A DNA stretch of 64,000 bases from Myotis daubentonii (Eukaryota; Chordata; Mammalia; Chiroptera; Vespertilionidae), in the NCBI RefSeq assembly GCF_963259705.1, contig NC_081861.1, forward strand, positions 102,729,726 to 102,793,725, in the 5' to 3' direction. The position numbers and the translations under genes are program-made. Position 1 is the first letter of the stretch. The number at the start of each line of letters is the position of its first letter. The notes beneath the pieces were generated by a model. The model made no database searches. It saw only the letters and a list, made by a program, of their open reading frames with translations, and was not told where the DNA came from. Below, piece after piece: positions 42,911 through 54,227 of this stretch.

Positions 42911-43881
42911 AGAAAAAGGGAACCTTTTGATCAAGTCTTCAGTCAGATCACATGGGTTGTCACCAGAGATACCAAAAAGCTTCTGAAACACCACTAAATG
43001 GAATTTCAGGCACTGATATGTAGGGGTGAGAGAAGCGTGGAGGAAGTCAATGGGGGGAATAAAGGGGGGCACCTGTAATACTCTCAACAATAAAGATAAA
43101 AAATAAAAACTATATATGAAGTAATATATATAAAAAATGTGGGCAGAGTATCTGAATAGACATTTTTCCAAAGAAGACATACAGAAGGGCCAACAGGTCC
43201 ATGAAAAGATGGTCAACATCACTAATTATTAGGGAAATGCAAATCAAAACCACAATGAGCTATTTCACACCTGTTAAAGTAGCTATTGCCCCCCCCCCCC
43301 AAAAAAAAAACCACAAGAAATAAGTGTTGATGAGGATGTGGAGAAAAGTGAACTCTCATGCACTGTTGGTAGTAATGTAAATTATGCAACCACTATGGAT
43401 AACAGTGTAGAGGTTCCTCAAAAAGTAAAATATTTAATAGACAGAAATTCTGCTTCTGGGTTTATCCAAAAGAGACAAAAAACACTAACTCAAAAAGTTG
43501 TCTACACACTTATGTTCATTGCCACATTATTTATAATAGCCAAGACATGGAAGCAACCTAAATGTCCACCAATGGATGAATGGATAAAAAATAATGAACA
43601 ATTAGCATACACCATATATAATATATAATTTTCAATTTGCTGCATAATTGTTTGCTTTTGTTTAACATTGAAAGTCAATACCATGAATAGGGCCATAAAA
43701 CTTCTAAAATAACAGTATCTCAGTCTGGGTCATTTTGGAGGAATTTTGGGGTATACACTACACACAAATACTTAAAAAGGAGGAAATTTTGCTATTTGTG
43801 ACAGCATGAATGGACTTTTAGTGCATTATGCTAAGTGAAATAAACCAAAGACAAATACTGAATGATGCTACTTATATTTAT

Positions 43882-43900
43882 TGATTTTTCTTAGAGAGAG

Positions 43901-43954
<54 letters not shown>

Positions 43955-44080
43955 ATCAATGTGAGAAACATCTATTGTCCATCTCCCGTATGTTCCCCAA
44001 TCTTGGATCCAGCCCACAACCTGGGTATGTGCCCTGACCAGGAATCAAACCTGCCACCTTTTGATATATGGAAGTCACCA
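43882..44080 (-). mobile_element. VES SINE, antisense, with (GA)n
   Basis: attgatttttcttagagaga start, GA expansion at 43911-43952, then aacatcaatgtgagaaacat and tgtgccctgaccaggaatca, the reverse VES body. Confidence 0.85.
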
Positions 44081-44124
44081 CTGATTCAGGTTTTTTTTTT
44101 GTTTTTTGTTTTTGTTTTTGTTTT

Positions 44125-44918
44125 TGTGAGAAGGGTGCAAGGGTGATTTCTTTCCTGAGTTCTTGTCCAGATGGATTTTAAGAATGAAGTCACATACAAA
44201 AGGTGGTATATGAGAAGTACAGAAACTTTATTGCAAACAGATTCTACATCTAAAACTTTTAAGTCTAAATTCCTAATTCTATGACTCTTTATCTCCTGGC
44301 TAAGGAGAAATAGAGGGTTCCCCTAAAGAGGGTGGCCACTGCTCTCTTTGTCTTAAGGTATTATATATCCTGGAGACCCTTTCCCTTAATCTAGGACCCC
44401 TGTGTTTTCCTCATTGGTCACTCTTCTACATAGTACCAGGTTCAAAGGCCAAAGCCCATATGGTGCCCCTCTCTTTCTTTCCACTGATTTTGCAACATTC
44501 CTCTATCCTCTGTGAAAATGTTTCCTTTTCCCCTGATATCTTGTGACTTTTCCTTATCCTCTGTGAATGTATGTCTTTCTCCCCGCTTATCCTGTGGCAT
44601 TTCTCTATCCTTCACATATCCATCTTATCAGTTCAGGTTGGAGTTGCTTTTGATCTGCCTTATGGATTTCTCCCAGTTGTCCTGGCCAGAAATACTTTAT
44701 TACCCCTTATGGCTCTCCCTGTTGCTCAGGTCAGGGCTGCTTTTGATCTAACTTATGGCTGCTTTAATTGTTCAGGCCAAGATGCCTCTATCCTCTCTGG
44801 ACCCCCACACTTCCTGTCTATCTGATTAAGCTAGCCAGCTAACCCTTATCACCACCTTTCCATGTAAAGGATTATGTTCCAAAGAGCTGTTCCACGATGG
44901 CCAGGGCTCTCACTTACA
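44125..44918 (-). mobile_element. candidate solitary LTR, antisense
   Basis: Read on the minus strand from 44918 it runs tgtaagtgagagccc...cttctcaca (TG/CA), with ctgtttgcaataaagtttct (about 44220-44240) as a polyadenylation site about 110 bp from its 3' end. It splits L1 3' sequence from L1 3' UTR. No convincing target duplication is seen because a T-rich simple repeat abuts one edge. Confidence 0.5.
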
Positions 44919-45075
44919 TTTAGAAACTTACAAAAAATACTGAATTCATAGAACAAATTGGTGGTTTCCAGTGGCAATTGGGGTTAGGCAAAATTAATAA
45001 AGATGATCAAAAGATACAAACTTCCAGTTATAAAATAAATAAGTCCTGGGGATATATGGTACAACATGGTGTCTA

Positions 45076-45824
45076 TCTAATCTAATAAAAGAGAAAATGC
45101 AAATTGACTGTACCCCCTCTACGCCACAAGCCATGCCCATAAACCACACCCACAAACCCATGCCCACTAGCCAATCAGGAGCAAATATGCAAATTAACCA
45201 ACTAAGATGGCCACAGCCACGGAGCTGGAGCAAGCAGGAGGCTTAGGTTGTCCCTGGCAATTGAGGAAGACAAGCTTCCTGCCTGCCCTGTAGGCCCTGA
45301 GCTCTGCTCAAGGCTACAAAGTTTCAATTATAGAAGATAAATAACTCCCAGATACCTACTTCCAGCCTGGGGCATGGCCAGCCTGAAAACGGCCACCAGC
45401 CCCTCACCCAGGCTGACCAGGCAACCCAGCAGGACCCCCCACCCTGAAGGGGCTGTGGCCAGCCTGAAAACAGCCCTCAGCCCCTCACCCAGGCTGGCCA
45501 AACCCCGATGGGGTGAAGGTCCCTGCTGGGGGGCTTGGCCAGGCTGCAAACAGCCATCAGCCCCTCACCCAGGCTGGCCAGGCACCCCAGCAGGACCCCC
45601 CACCCTGAAGGGGCTGTGGCCAGCCTGAAAACAGCCCTCAGCCCCTCACCCAGGCTGGCCAAACCCCGATGGGGTGAAGGTCCCTGCTGGGGGGCTTGGC
45701 CAGGCTGCAAACAGCCATCAGCCCCTCACCCAGGCTGGCCAGGCACCCCAGCAGGACCCCCACCCTGATCCAGGACACCCTTCAGGGCAAATCAGCCGGA
45801 CCCTACCTGTGCACCAGGCCTCTA
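45076..45824 (+). mobile_element. Helitron, first of a tandem pair
   Basis: 5' end tctaatctaataaaagagaa, octamer atgcaaat at 45187, aagatggcc at 45204, then a 161-bp tandem repeat and the end gtgcaccaggcctcta, which is the usual terminus without its hairpin half and final G. The next Helitron starts at once. Confidence 0.8.
45366..45775. repeat. 161-bp tandem repeat in Helitron
   Basis: cccctcacccaggctggcca followed by aaccccgatg occurs at 45481 and 45642, and gggcttggccaggctgcaaa at 45531 and 45692. About 2.5 units. A single related unit lies at 57460-57540 and, reversed, at 9300-9480. Confidence 0.88.
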
Positions 45825-46278
45825 TCCTATATAATAAAAGGGTATTATGCAAATTGACCCTAACAGCAGAACCACTGGGAATGACAGGTCACTATGACAC
45901 ACACCACCAGGGGGCAGATGCTCAATGCAGGAGCTGCCCCCTGATGGTCAGTGCGCTCCCACAGGAGGAGCTCTGCTCAGCCACAAGCCAGGCTGCCAGC
46001 TGCCAGCACAGTGGTGGTGGCAGGAGCCTCTCCCTCCTCCTCAGCAGCGCTAAGGATGTCTGACTGCAGCTTAGGCCTGCTCCCCCCTGGCAAGTGGACA
46101 TCCCCCAAGGGCTCCCGGGCTGCCAGAGGGATGTCTGACTGCCAGCTGAGGCCCAATTCCCTAGAAGTGGGCATAAACCAGCAGGTGGTCATCCCCCAAG
46201 GGGTCCCAGACTGTGAGAGGGCACAGGCCAGGATGAGGGAACCCCAAGTGCACAAATTTTTGTGCACTGGGCCTCTAG
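45825..46278 (+). mobile_element. Helitron, second of the tandem pair
   Basis: Starts tcctatataataaaagggta at 45825 and ends with the hairpin gtgcacaaatttttgtgcac and tgggcctctag at 46278. Octamer atgcaaat at 45847. No ORF of its own. Confidence 0.85.
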
Positions 46279-46422
46279 TATAAAAATAAAAATGAAAAAG
46301 TGAAGTGTTGTTCCTATGGCTGGCTTAAGATCCCAATCTCTGTACTGTACTGTACTGTTTCTCAGGTTCCTGTTGCTGGGACTGAAGCCCTCTCTGTAGG
46401 CCAGTCTCTTTGGACTCTCATG

Positions 46423-46423
<1 letters not shown>

Positions 46424-46478
<55 letters not shown>
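46424..46478. repeat. (AT)n microsatellite
   Basis: About 27 AT dinucleotides without interruption, inside the L1 5' UTR remnant. Confidence 0.95.
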
Positions 46479-46482
<4 letters not shown>

Positions 46483-46734
46483 TTTAAATCCTTTGTACAA
46501 TTCAGGGTGGAATCTGGGTGTGGCTGTACTGGTTGCCTGGAGACTGGAGGGAGGAGCTATCTTTTCAGGACAAAATAGCTGCCCAGGTCCTGAGCTCAGG
46601 CATGACTCAGTGCCAGACTCACTGCCACTTCTCCTGGACCCACACCTCTTCCCAGATTCCACAATTCTGCACCTTTTCCCGCACTTCAGCCATGGGTAAG
46701 TGTCCGTATCCAAAAGGTCCTATGAACTAGGTTC

Positions 46735-46890
46735 AGTAAAGAAATGTATGCATGCATATAAGCATAACCAATGGACATAAGACACTGGGGGATAGGGGAG
46801 GCTAGGAGACTGTCAAGGGCAGGGGGAAATAAAGGACACATATGTAATACCCTTTGTAATACTTTAAGCAATAATAAAAAAAGAAAGGCA
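46735..46890 (+). mobile_element. L1 3' tail inserted in L1 5' UTR
   Basis: tgcatgcatataagcataac, accaatggacataagacact and ggacacatatgtaataccct match the 3' UTR end of the L1 at 48360-51145, ending in an A-rich tail. It sits between parts of the antisense 5' UTR: a severely 5'-truncated insertion. Confidence 0.8.
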
Positions 46891-47339
46891 CAGGCCACAG
46901 AGAGAGGAAAGACTGCACCTCTGCGAGCTCCTCTCCTGCCGGCACTGCATGGTCTGGTCAGCCCTTTAGTCTTCCCTTTCTGGGTTCAGCCTTTCATGAC
47001 TGTGCACCCAGATCTAGACTCCCCTGCCTCCAGCAGTCCTGCTGACCTCCTTTCCACAGTCAGATGCTGTGCCTGTCCCAAGGGATGCAGCTTGGTGCTG
47101 TGCAGATTCCCACTGACCCTCTGGGCTCAGAAGTCTGGCAGACTCTTCTGCCAAGTTCCTTGATTTTACCTTTCTCCAGGGATCCTCTGCTCTTCCAGGC
47201 TGCAAACTGTTTCCCAGCTGAGTCTCCTTCGCCACTTTGGGTTGGATGTTATTTGTTTCAGTTTCTCATTCTATTTGCTCCGGGACAAGGCTTGGGGCAC
47301 ATCTGTCTATTCTGCTGCCATTTTGTCTCTCTAATTAAT

Positions 47340-47950
47340 TCCCTTTCAATGTACATGCATGTGTGCACTGGGACACTGGTAAGAGATATAAACTGCTATG
47401 TAGCTTTATTTTTAAGTAAAAGTTCCCTCACAATACATCTCTTCAGGTTTTGCATCAACTCAGAATCTCCAATTTGTTATATAGAACATTACAAATAGCT
47501 AAGTTAAAGTTGACATTAATTATCTCCTCACCAACATTTCTAAGTAAGCTAATGAAAGAGAAGATCAGAGAGGGGCACGGAGGGGAAGAAGAAGGGAAGG
47601 AGAGAAAGCAGGGACAGAAGGAAGGGTGACATATTACTTGAATTGTGCCTTCAATGTCTCATGAGAAGGTTCAATACATCAATGTTTTAAATATATACCT
47701 CACACAAGGCTCATGTTAGTGGTATGGAGTTCAACATTGTAGATGATATAAAAGACAATACAGATGAGCAGAGAGACTATTCCAGGCGTGCTACTTATCA
47801 AATGTGAAGCATCCCAATGTGAGGAATTATTTTGTGGCTGTAGAAGAACTAGTTAGTAACTCTGGCAAGTGCTTCTACTTAGAGGAAAGGAGAAAACTTT
47901 CTTTTAATTTGTTCATTTCAAAAAATAAACTTTATTGTAAAAATGCCCAT
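47340..47950. other. unrecognised spacer
   Basis: A purine-rich patch (47560-47630) and no other recognisable feature. Confidence 0.5.
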
Positions 47951-47954
47951 TTCT

Positions 47955-48165
47955 TTTTTTAAATATATAATTTTATTGATTTTAGAGAGAGAGGAAAGGA
48001 GAGAAACATTGATGTGAGAAAAATTGGTTAGTTGCCTCCCATACCCATCCCAACAGGACCAAACCCACAACCTGCGCATGTGCCCCAACTGAGAATAGAA
48101 CCGGTAACACTTCAATGCATGGAATAGTGCTCAACCGAGGCTCACCAACCAGGGTTCCATATTTT
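47955..48165 (-). mobile_element. VES SINE, antisense
   Basis: attttattgattttagagag, gagaaacattgatgtgagaa and acaacctgcgcatgtgcccc: the reverse VES body. It is more diverged than the copies at 25976 and 49041. Confidence 0.8.
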
Positions 48166-48599
48166 TTTAGTGCATCAAACAAGAAGGATCTTAGCCTTTC
48201 TCTATCAAACAGCTGTCCAAAGTGTTTTCCTGTGACACTTATATGTACATCTATCTGGGCAGGAAAATTTCATTGCTTAAGCTGAATAATCAGAAGATTA
48301 AAATGAGACATAACTAGGGACATCAATCTATGTATAGAAAACATTGAAATAGAATATGGGCACTTCTGTTTGACATAGTACTGGAAGGGCTAGCCATAGC
48401 AATTAGACAAGAAGAAGAAATAAAAGGTATCCAAATTGGAGAAGAAGATGTAAAACTATCATTATTCTCAAATGACACTGTATTGTAAACAGAAAACCCT
48501 AAAGACTCCATCAAAAAATTATTAGACTTAATAAATGAGTTTCTCTTGGGCCAACATCTTGGGGAGGCAGCAGCACATCCCTGCTCTCCTAGTCCCACG

Positions 48600-48971
48600 A
48601 TGTTGCCCAAGGACCACAAGAAGAAGAAAGATGTTGGAAAGTCAGCCAAGAAAGACAGACCCTGTGAACAAGTTGGGGGCCAGGCCAAAAAGAAGTGGTT
48701 TAAAGGCAAAGTTCAGGACAAGCTCAGTAATCTGGTCTTGTTTGACAAAGCTATATACGACAAGCTCTGTAAGGAAGTTCCCAACTACAAGCTTGTAACC
48801 CCAGCAGTGGTCTCTGAGAGGCTGAAGATTCGTGGCTCCTTGTCCAGGGCAGCCCTTCAGGAGCTCCTTAGTAAAGGCCTTATTAAACTAGTCTCAAAGC
48901 GCAGAGCTCAAGTGATTTACACCAGAAACACCAAGGGTGGGGACACCCCAGCTGCTGGAGAAGACGCATGA
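48600..48971 (+). pseudogene. RPS25: RPS25 processed pseudogene (retrocopy)
   Basis: RPS25 is a small-subunit ribosomal protein used in IRES-driven initiation. An intronless open frame of 123 codons (ATG 48600, TGA 48969) matches it almost throughout: the Lys-rich N-tail, then [24 protein letters not shown] core and [20 protein letters not shown], ending [13 protein letters not shown]. Functional RPS25 has 125 residues; residues about 18-38 here differ, consistent with compensating indels. A 5' UTR-like lead (about 48541-48599) and a 3' UTR with aaaaataaacctctattaaa and an A tail (48999-49030) show mRNA origin. It lies in L1 ORF2, so no native promoter is expected. Confidence 0.93.
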
Positions 48972-49040
48972 ACAACAGATCACACCGCCTGTACATTTTG
49001 AAAAATAAACCTCTATTAAATAATAAAAAAAAGAATTCAG

Positions 49041-49260
49041 CCGAAACCGGTTTGGCTCAGTGGATAGAGCGTCGGCCTGCGGACTGAAAGGTCCCAGGTT
49101 CGATTCTGGTCAAGAGCATGTACCTGGGTTGCAGGCACATCCCCAGAAGGAGATGTGCAGGAGGCAGCTGATCGATGTTTCTCACCCATCGATGTTTCTA
49201 ACTCTCTATCTCTCTCCCTTTCTCTCTGTAAAAAATCAATAATATATATATTTTTTTTTA
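49041..49260 (+). mobile_element. VES SINE next to the RPS25 tail
   Basis: ccgaaaccggtttggctcag head, B-box ggttcgattc. Target duplication aaaaaagaattcag at 49027-49040 and 49261-49274, so it landed exactly at the retrocopy's poly-A junction. Confidence 0.94.
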
Positions 49261-51180
49261 AAAAAAGAATTCAGCAATGTAGCATGATACAAAATTAACG
49301 CCGAGAAATTCATGGCATTTTTATACACTAATAGTGAACGTAGATGAAGAGAGATTTTTTAAAAAATCCCATTTACCATCACACCAAAATAATTAAGATA
49401 CCTAGGAATACTTAACTAAGGAGGTAAAAGACCTGTACGTGGAAAACTCCAGGACACTGAAAAAAGAGACAGAGGAAGACATAAACAGATGGAAGAACAT
49501 ACCGTGTTCATGAATTGGTAGAATCAACATCATTAAAATGTCCATACTACCCAAAGAAATCTATAGATTCAATGCATTCCCCATTAGAATACCATTGGCA
49601 TATTTTACAGATCTAGAACAAACTCTCCAAAAATTCATCTGGAATAAAAAAAAGACCCCAAATAGCTGCAACGATCCTGAGAAAGAAGAACAAAGTAGGA
49701 GGGCACTCAATACCAGATATCAAGCTGTATTACAAAGCCACTGTTCTCAAAATTGCCTGATACTGGCACAAGAATGGACATATAGATCAATGGAATAGAA
49801 TAGAGAACCCAGAAATCGACCCAAACCAATATGCTCAATTAATATTTGACAAAGGAGGCAAGAACATAAAATGGAGTCAAGAGAGTCTCTTCAATAAATG
49901 ATGTTGGGAAAATTGGACAGATACATGCAAAAAAAAAAAAAAAAGGAAACTAGACCACCAACTTACACTATACACAAAAATAAACTCAAAATGGATAAAG
50001 GACTTAAACATAAGACTGGAAACCATAAAAATATTAGAGGAATCCACAGGCAGTAAAATCTTAGAAATATGCCAAAGCAATATCTTTACAGATACAGCTC
50101 CTAGGGTAATGGAAACTAAAGAGAAAATCAACAAATGGGACTATATCAAAATAAAAAGCTTCTATACAGCAAAAGAAACCATCAACAAAACAAAAAGAAA
50201 GCCCACTGCATGGGAGAACATATTTGCCAATGTTATCACCAATAAAGATTTAATCTCCAACATTTACAAGGAACCCATGCAACTTAACAAAAGAAGATAA
50301 GCAACCCAATCAAAATATGGGTAACTGACCTAAACAAATACTTTTTGAAAGAGGACATAAGGAAGGCCAAGAGACATATGAAAACATGCTCAAAGTCACT
50401 AGTCATCTGAGAGATGCAAATCCAAACAACAATGTGGTACCATCTCACACCTGTCAGAATGGCTATCATCAACAAATCAACAAATGACAAGTGCTGGAGA
50501 GGATGCAGAGAAAAAGGACCCTATTGCACTGCTGGTGGGAATGCAGACTGGTGCAGTCACTGTGGAGAACAGCATGGAGTTTCCTCAAAAAACTGAAAAT
50601 GGAACTTCCATTTGACCCAGTGATCCCACTTCTACGAATATATCCCAAGAAACTAGAAACACCAATTAGAAAGGATATATGCACCTAAGTGCCCATCAGT
50701 AGATGAGTGGATTAAAAAACTGTGGTACATCTACACATGGAATACTACACTGCAGTCAAATAGGAGTTCTTACCATTTGCAACAGCATGGATGGAACTGG
50801 AGAGCATTATGCTAAGTGAAATAAGCCAGTCAGAGAAAGATAAATATCACATAATCTCACTCATTTGTGGAATATAAGGAACAACATAAACTGATGAACA
50901 AAAATAGATCCAGAGACAGAGAATTATTGGCCAGACTGTGAAACATCAGAGGGAAGGTAGGGAAGGGCAGGGGTAAGGGGAAGAGATCAACCAAAGGACT
51001 TGTATGCATGCATATAAGCCTAACCAATGGACACAGACACCAGGGGGGTGAGGGCATGTGTGGGGGGAAGTTTTGGGGGCAGTGGTTGGAAAAGGACACA
51101 TATGTAATACCTTAATCAATAAAGAAAGAAAGATCCCTCCCCAAAGAAATAGAATATGGATTTTGCCTTTGTTTTCTTAA

Positions 51181-52064
51181 ATTATATTATATTATATCAT
51201 ATTATATTATTTATTTATTAAATTTATCTTTATTGTTGACATTATTACAGATATCCCCTTCCCCCTTATTGACACCTTCCTCCTTACTGGGGCCTCCTCC
51301 CTAGGCCTTCACCTCACTATTGTCTCTGTGAATAGGTTATGAATATATGCATAGAAGTTCTTTGGTTAATCTCTTCTGCCTTCCTTTGGGAATCCTCAGT
51401 CTGTTGCAGTGTCCATGTCTCTGGACCTATTTTGTTTGTCAGTTAATTTTGTTCATTAGATTCCATATAAAACTTAGACCATGTGATTTTGTGTTTCTGT
51501 GACTGGCTTATTTCGCTTAGCACAATACTCTCCAGGTTCCTCCATGTTGTCTCCAAGGTTAAGAGATCCTTCTTTTTTATAGCTTCATGGTATTTCATTG
51601 TGTAAATGTACCACAGCTTTTTATCCACTCATCTGCTGATGGGCACTTGGGCTGTTTCCAGATTTGGCTATTGTAAAGTGTGCTGTAATAAATATAGTGT
51701 TGCAAATATTTTTTTTTTCTGATTGGTGATTCAGGATTCTTAGGACATATTCCTAGAAGTGAGATCACTGGGAGTTCCATTTTTAATTTTTTTGAGGAAA
51801 CTCCATACTGTTTTCCACAATGGTTGCACCAGCCTACATTCCCACCAGCATTGTACAGGGTTCGTTTTTCTCCATATCCTCACTAGCACTTGTTATTTGT
51901 TGATTTGTTGATGTAGCCATTCTGACAGGTGTGAGATGTTACCTTATTGTTGTTTTGATTTGTATCTCTCTGATGATTTTGTGCTTTTTTTCATATGTCT
52001 CTTGGCCTTCTGTATGTCCTCTTTTGAGAAGTGTCTATTTAGGTCCTTTACCCATTTTTTAAAA
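51181..52064 (-). mobile_element. L1 3' part, antisense
   Basis: A (TATTA)n tail at 51181-51215, 3' UTR, then the ORF2 C-terminal region on the minus strand (51443-51980). It stops where the second HAL1 begins. Confidence 0.85.
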
Positions 52065-53878
52065 AAAACCTTTATTGTTCAGATTATTACAGATGCTCCT
52101 CTTCCCCCCCCCCTCCCATAGCTCCCCTCCAGCCAGTTCCTACCCCCCCATGCCCTCGCGCCCCCTCCCCACTGTCCTCATCCATAGGGGCATGATTTTT
52201 GTTCAATCTCTTCCCACACCCCCATACCTCCTTCCCTCCAAGAATTGTCAGTCTGCTCCCTTTCTATGTTCCTTATTCTATTACATTCACCAGATTATTC
52301 TGTTCTTCAGATTTTTTATTCATTTAATTTTTAGAGTCACTTGTTGATATGTATTTGTTGTCACTTTGTTCATAATTTTTTATCTTTACCTTTTTCTTCT
52401 TCTTCCTCTTTTTAAAAAATATCCTTCAGCATTTCATATAATACTGGTTTGGTGGTGATGAACTCCTTTAGATTTTTCTTGTATGTGAAACTCTTTATCT
52501 GACCTTCAATTCTAAATGATAGCTTTGCTGGGTAGAGTAATATTGGTTGTAGGTTTTTGCTATTCATCACTTTGAATATTTCTTGCCACTCCCTTCTGGC
52601 TTGCATAGTTTCTGTTGAGAAATCAGCTGACAGTCGTATGGGTACTCACTTGTAGGTAACTAACTGGTTTTCTCTTGCTGATTTTAAGATTCTCTCTTTG
52701 TCTTTTGCCCTTGGCATTTTAATTATGATGTATCTTGGTGTGGTCCTCTTTGGATTCCTCTTGTTTGGGGTTCCCTGTGCTTCCTGGACATGTAAGTCTA
52801 TTTCTTTCACCAGGTAGGGGAAGTTTTCTGTCATTATTTCTTCAAATAGGTTTTCAATATCTTGCTCTCTCTCTACTTCTGGCACCCCCATAATTCAGAT
52901 GTTGGTACTATTGAAGTTGTCCCAGAGGTTCCTTACACTATTTTCATATTTGTGGATTATTTTTTTCTTTTCGTTCTTCCAGTTGGGTGTTTTTTGCTTC
53001 CTCGCATTTTAAATCTTTGACTTGATTCTTGGGATTCTCTAGTCTACTGTTGAATCTCGGTGTATTATTCTTTATTTCAGTCAGTGTATGATTAATTTCT
53101 GACTGGTCCTTTTCTATTTTTTGGCATTCTCACTAAGATCCTTGATGGTCTCACAAAGTTCCTAGGAGGTTTCTAGAAGATTCTTGAGTAACCTTATAAC
53201 TGTGATTTTGACCTCTATACCCAGTATTTTGGTTTCTTCCTTTTTTTTTTCATTTGTGACACTTTTATTTGTCTCCGCATTTTGGCTGCCTCACTGTGTT
53301 GATAGAATGGCCTTGTGTGGTAGGTGTCCTATAGGGCCCAGTGGCTCAGCCTCCCCAATCACTAAGGTGGACACTCTTGGTACACCCCTTTGTGGGCTGT
53401 GTGCACATTTTTGCTGTAGTTAAGCCTTGATTGCTGTTGGTATCACTGGGAGGAATTGACCTCCAGGCCAATTGGCTGTGAGGACCAGTTGTGTCTACAA
53501 TGGGAGAACTGCTGTCCTGGAGACACCCTTATGGGACAGGACTTGCTTCAGTGGGGATTTGGTGCTCACTGAGTCTGCCACTTGAGTGTGTTGCTTATGG
53601 ATGTGAAGAGTTGTAATCTGATATGGTCTCACACTGACCACTGGGTACACTGGCTTTTTGATCTCCAAGGAGGTGCAAAGTCTGCAACTGCCTGTGGCCA
53701 TCCAGCAGGAGCCACAGAATGAGCTGCAGATTCCTCCTCTTTGTATGGGGTTTGGAAGTGCCCAGAAGTGTCCTAGCAGTGAAGCAAGGCAAGCTGCTGC
53801 TGCCACCAGGCATTGGGCCTTCTTTTGGAAGCTTTGGGGCTCTCTGACCCAGCTGTTGCCTGTTTGACAGGTTTTAGG
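52065..53878 (-). mobile_element. second HAL1 copy, 5'-truncated
   Basis: Collinear with 192-1990: 3' UTR (52065-52400), ORF1 remnants on the minus strand (52412-52606 C-terminal domain; 52646-52891 RRM with GVPEVEREQDIENLFEEI), a coiled-coil part with stops, and part of the 5' UTR to about 53870. The 5' tip is replaced by a Helitron fragment. ORF1 is broken by several frame changes. Confidence 0.85.
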
Positions 53879-53879
53879 C

Positions 53880-54227
53880 TTTGATTTATGCCTGCCTGCC
53901 TGATTGCCCCTAACAACTTCTGCCTGCCAGCCTGATCACCCCCTAACCATGCTCCTGCCAGCCTGATCGATGCCTAACTGCTCCCCTCTGTTCCAATTGC
54001 CCCCAATTGCCCTCCCCTGCAGGCCTGGTCACTCACAACTGCCCTCCCCTGCTGGCCTGATTGCCCACAGTGCCCTCCCCTGCCAGCCATATTGTGGCTG
54101 TGGGCACCGCCATCTTTGAGGGCGTGACAGTCAATTAGCATATTCCCTCCTTATTGGCTCTGGGCACCACCATCTTTGCGACAGCGTGAGGGTCAATTAA
54201 CATATTCCCTTTGTATTAGATAGGATT
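53880..54227 (-). mobile_element. Helitron fragment
   Basis: Read on the minus strand from 54227 it starts tcctatctaatacaaaggga and contains two copies of the 5' block (atatg..aattgac and caaagatggyggtgcc, near 54110-54210), then units of cctgccagcctgatc type that recur in the Helitron at 62888-63547. The 3' hairpin is missing. Confidence 0.75.

Larger units (their letters stand above)
43005..45075 (+). mobile_element. older L1 pieces, sense strand
   Basis: 43020-43105 is an L1 3' end with cacctgtaatactctcaaca and an A-rich tail. 43130-43870 is the C-terminal part of ORF2 of an older L1 (ccaaagaagacatacagaag, caaatcaaaaccacaatgag, atggaagcaacctaaatgtc). 44940-45075 is its 3' UTR (ttggtggtttccagtggcaa, aacttccagttataaaataa), separated by a VES and an LTR-like block. 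Confidence 0.75.
46300..47335 (-). mobile_element. orphan L1 5' UTR fragment
   Basis: Collinear in reverse with 32470-33270: cagggtggaatctgggtgtg (46504), the GC-rich block, and the element tip at 47315-47333 (aaaatggcagcag on the minus strand). No ORF1 follows on the left; a Helitron adjoins there. The original element was cut or rearranged. Confidence 0.75.
48360..51145 (+). mobile_element. 5'-truncated L1 with 14-bp target duplication
   Basis: gaaatagaatatgg at 48346-48359 and 51146-51159 bounds an ORF2 3' half (RT palm from about 48370, with the FADD site altered to SNDT at about 48470) and a 3' UTR with the tail aataccttaatcaataaaga. Frames are broken (for example 49538-49798, 50109-50300 and 50491-50688). 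An RPS25 retrocopy and a VES interrupt it. Confidence 0.9.

Noticed and set aside
46247..46278. Rho-independent terminator or regulatory hairpin
   Set aside because: The gtgcac...gtgcac palindrome with CTAG is the Helitron 3' terminus, seen also at 6806, 36713, 58748 and 63547.
45674..46713. Frames of 110-174 codons in the tandem Helitrons and beside (AT)n
   Set aside because: They cross element boundaries and an AT microsatellite (repeated Ile-Tyr). Not genes.
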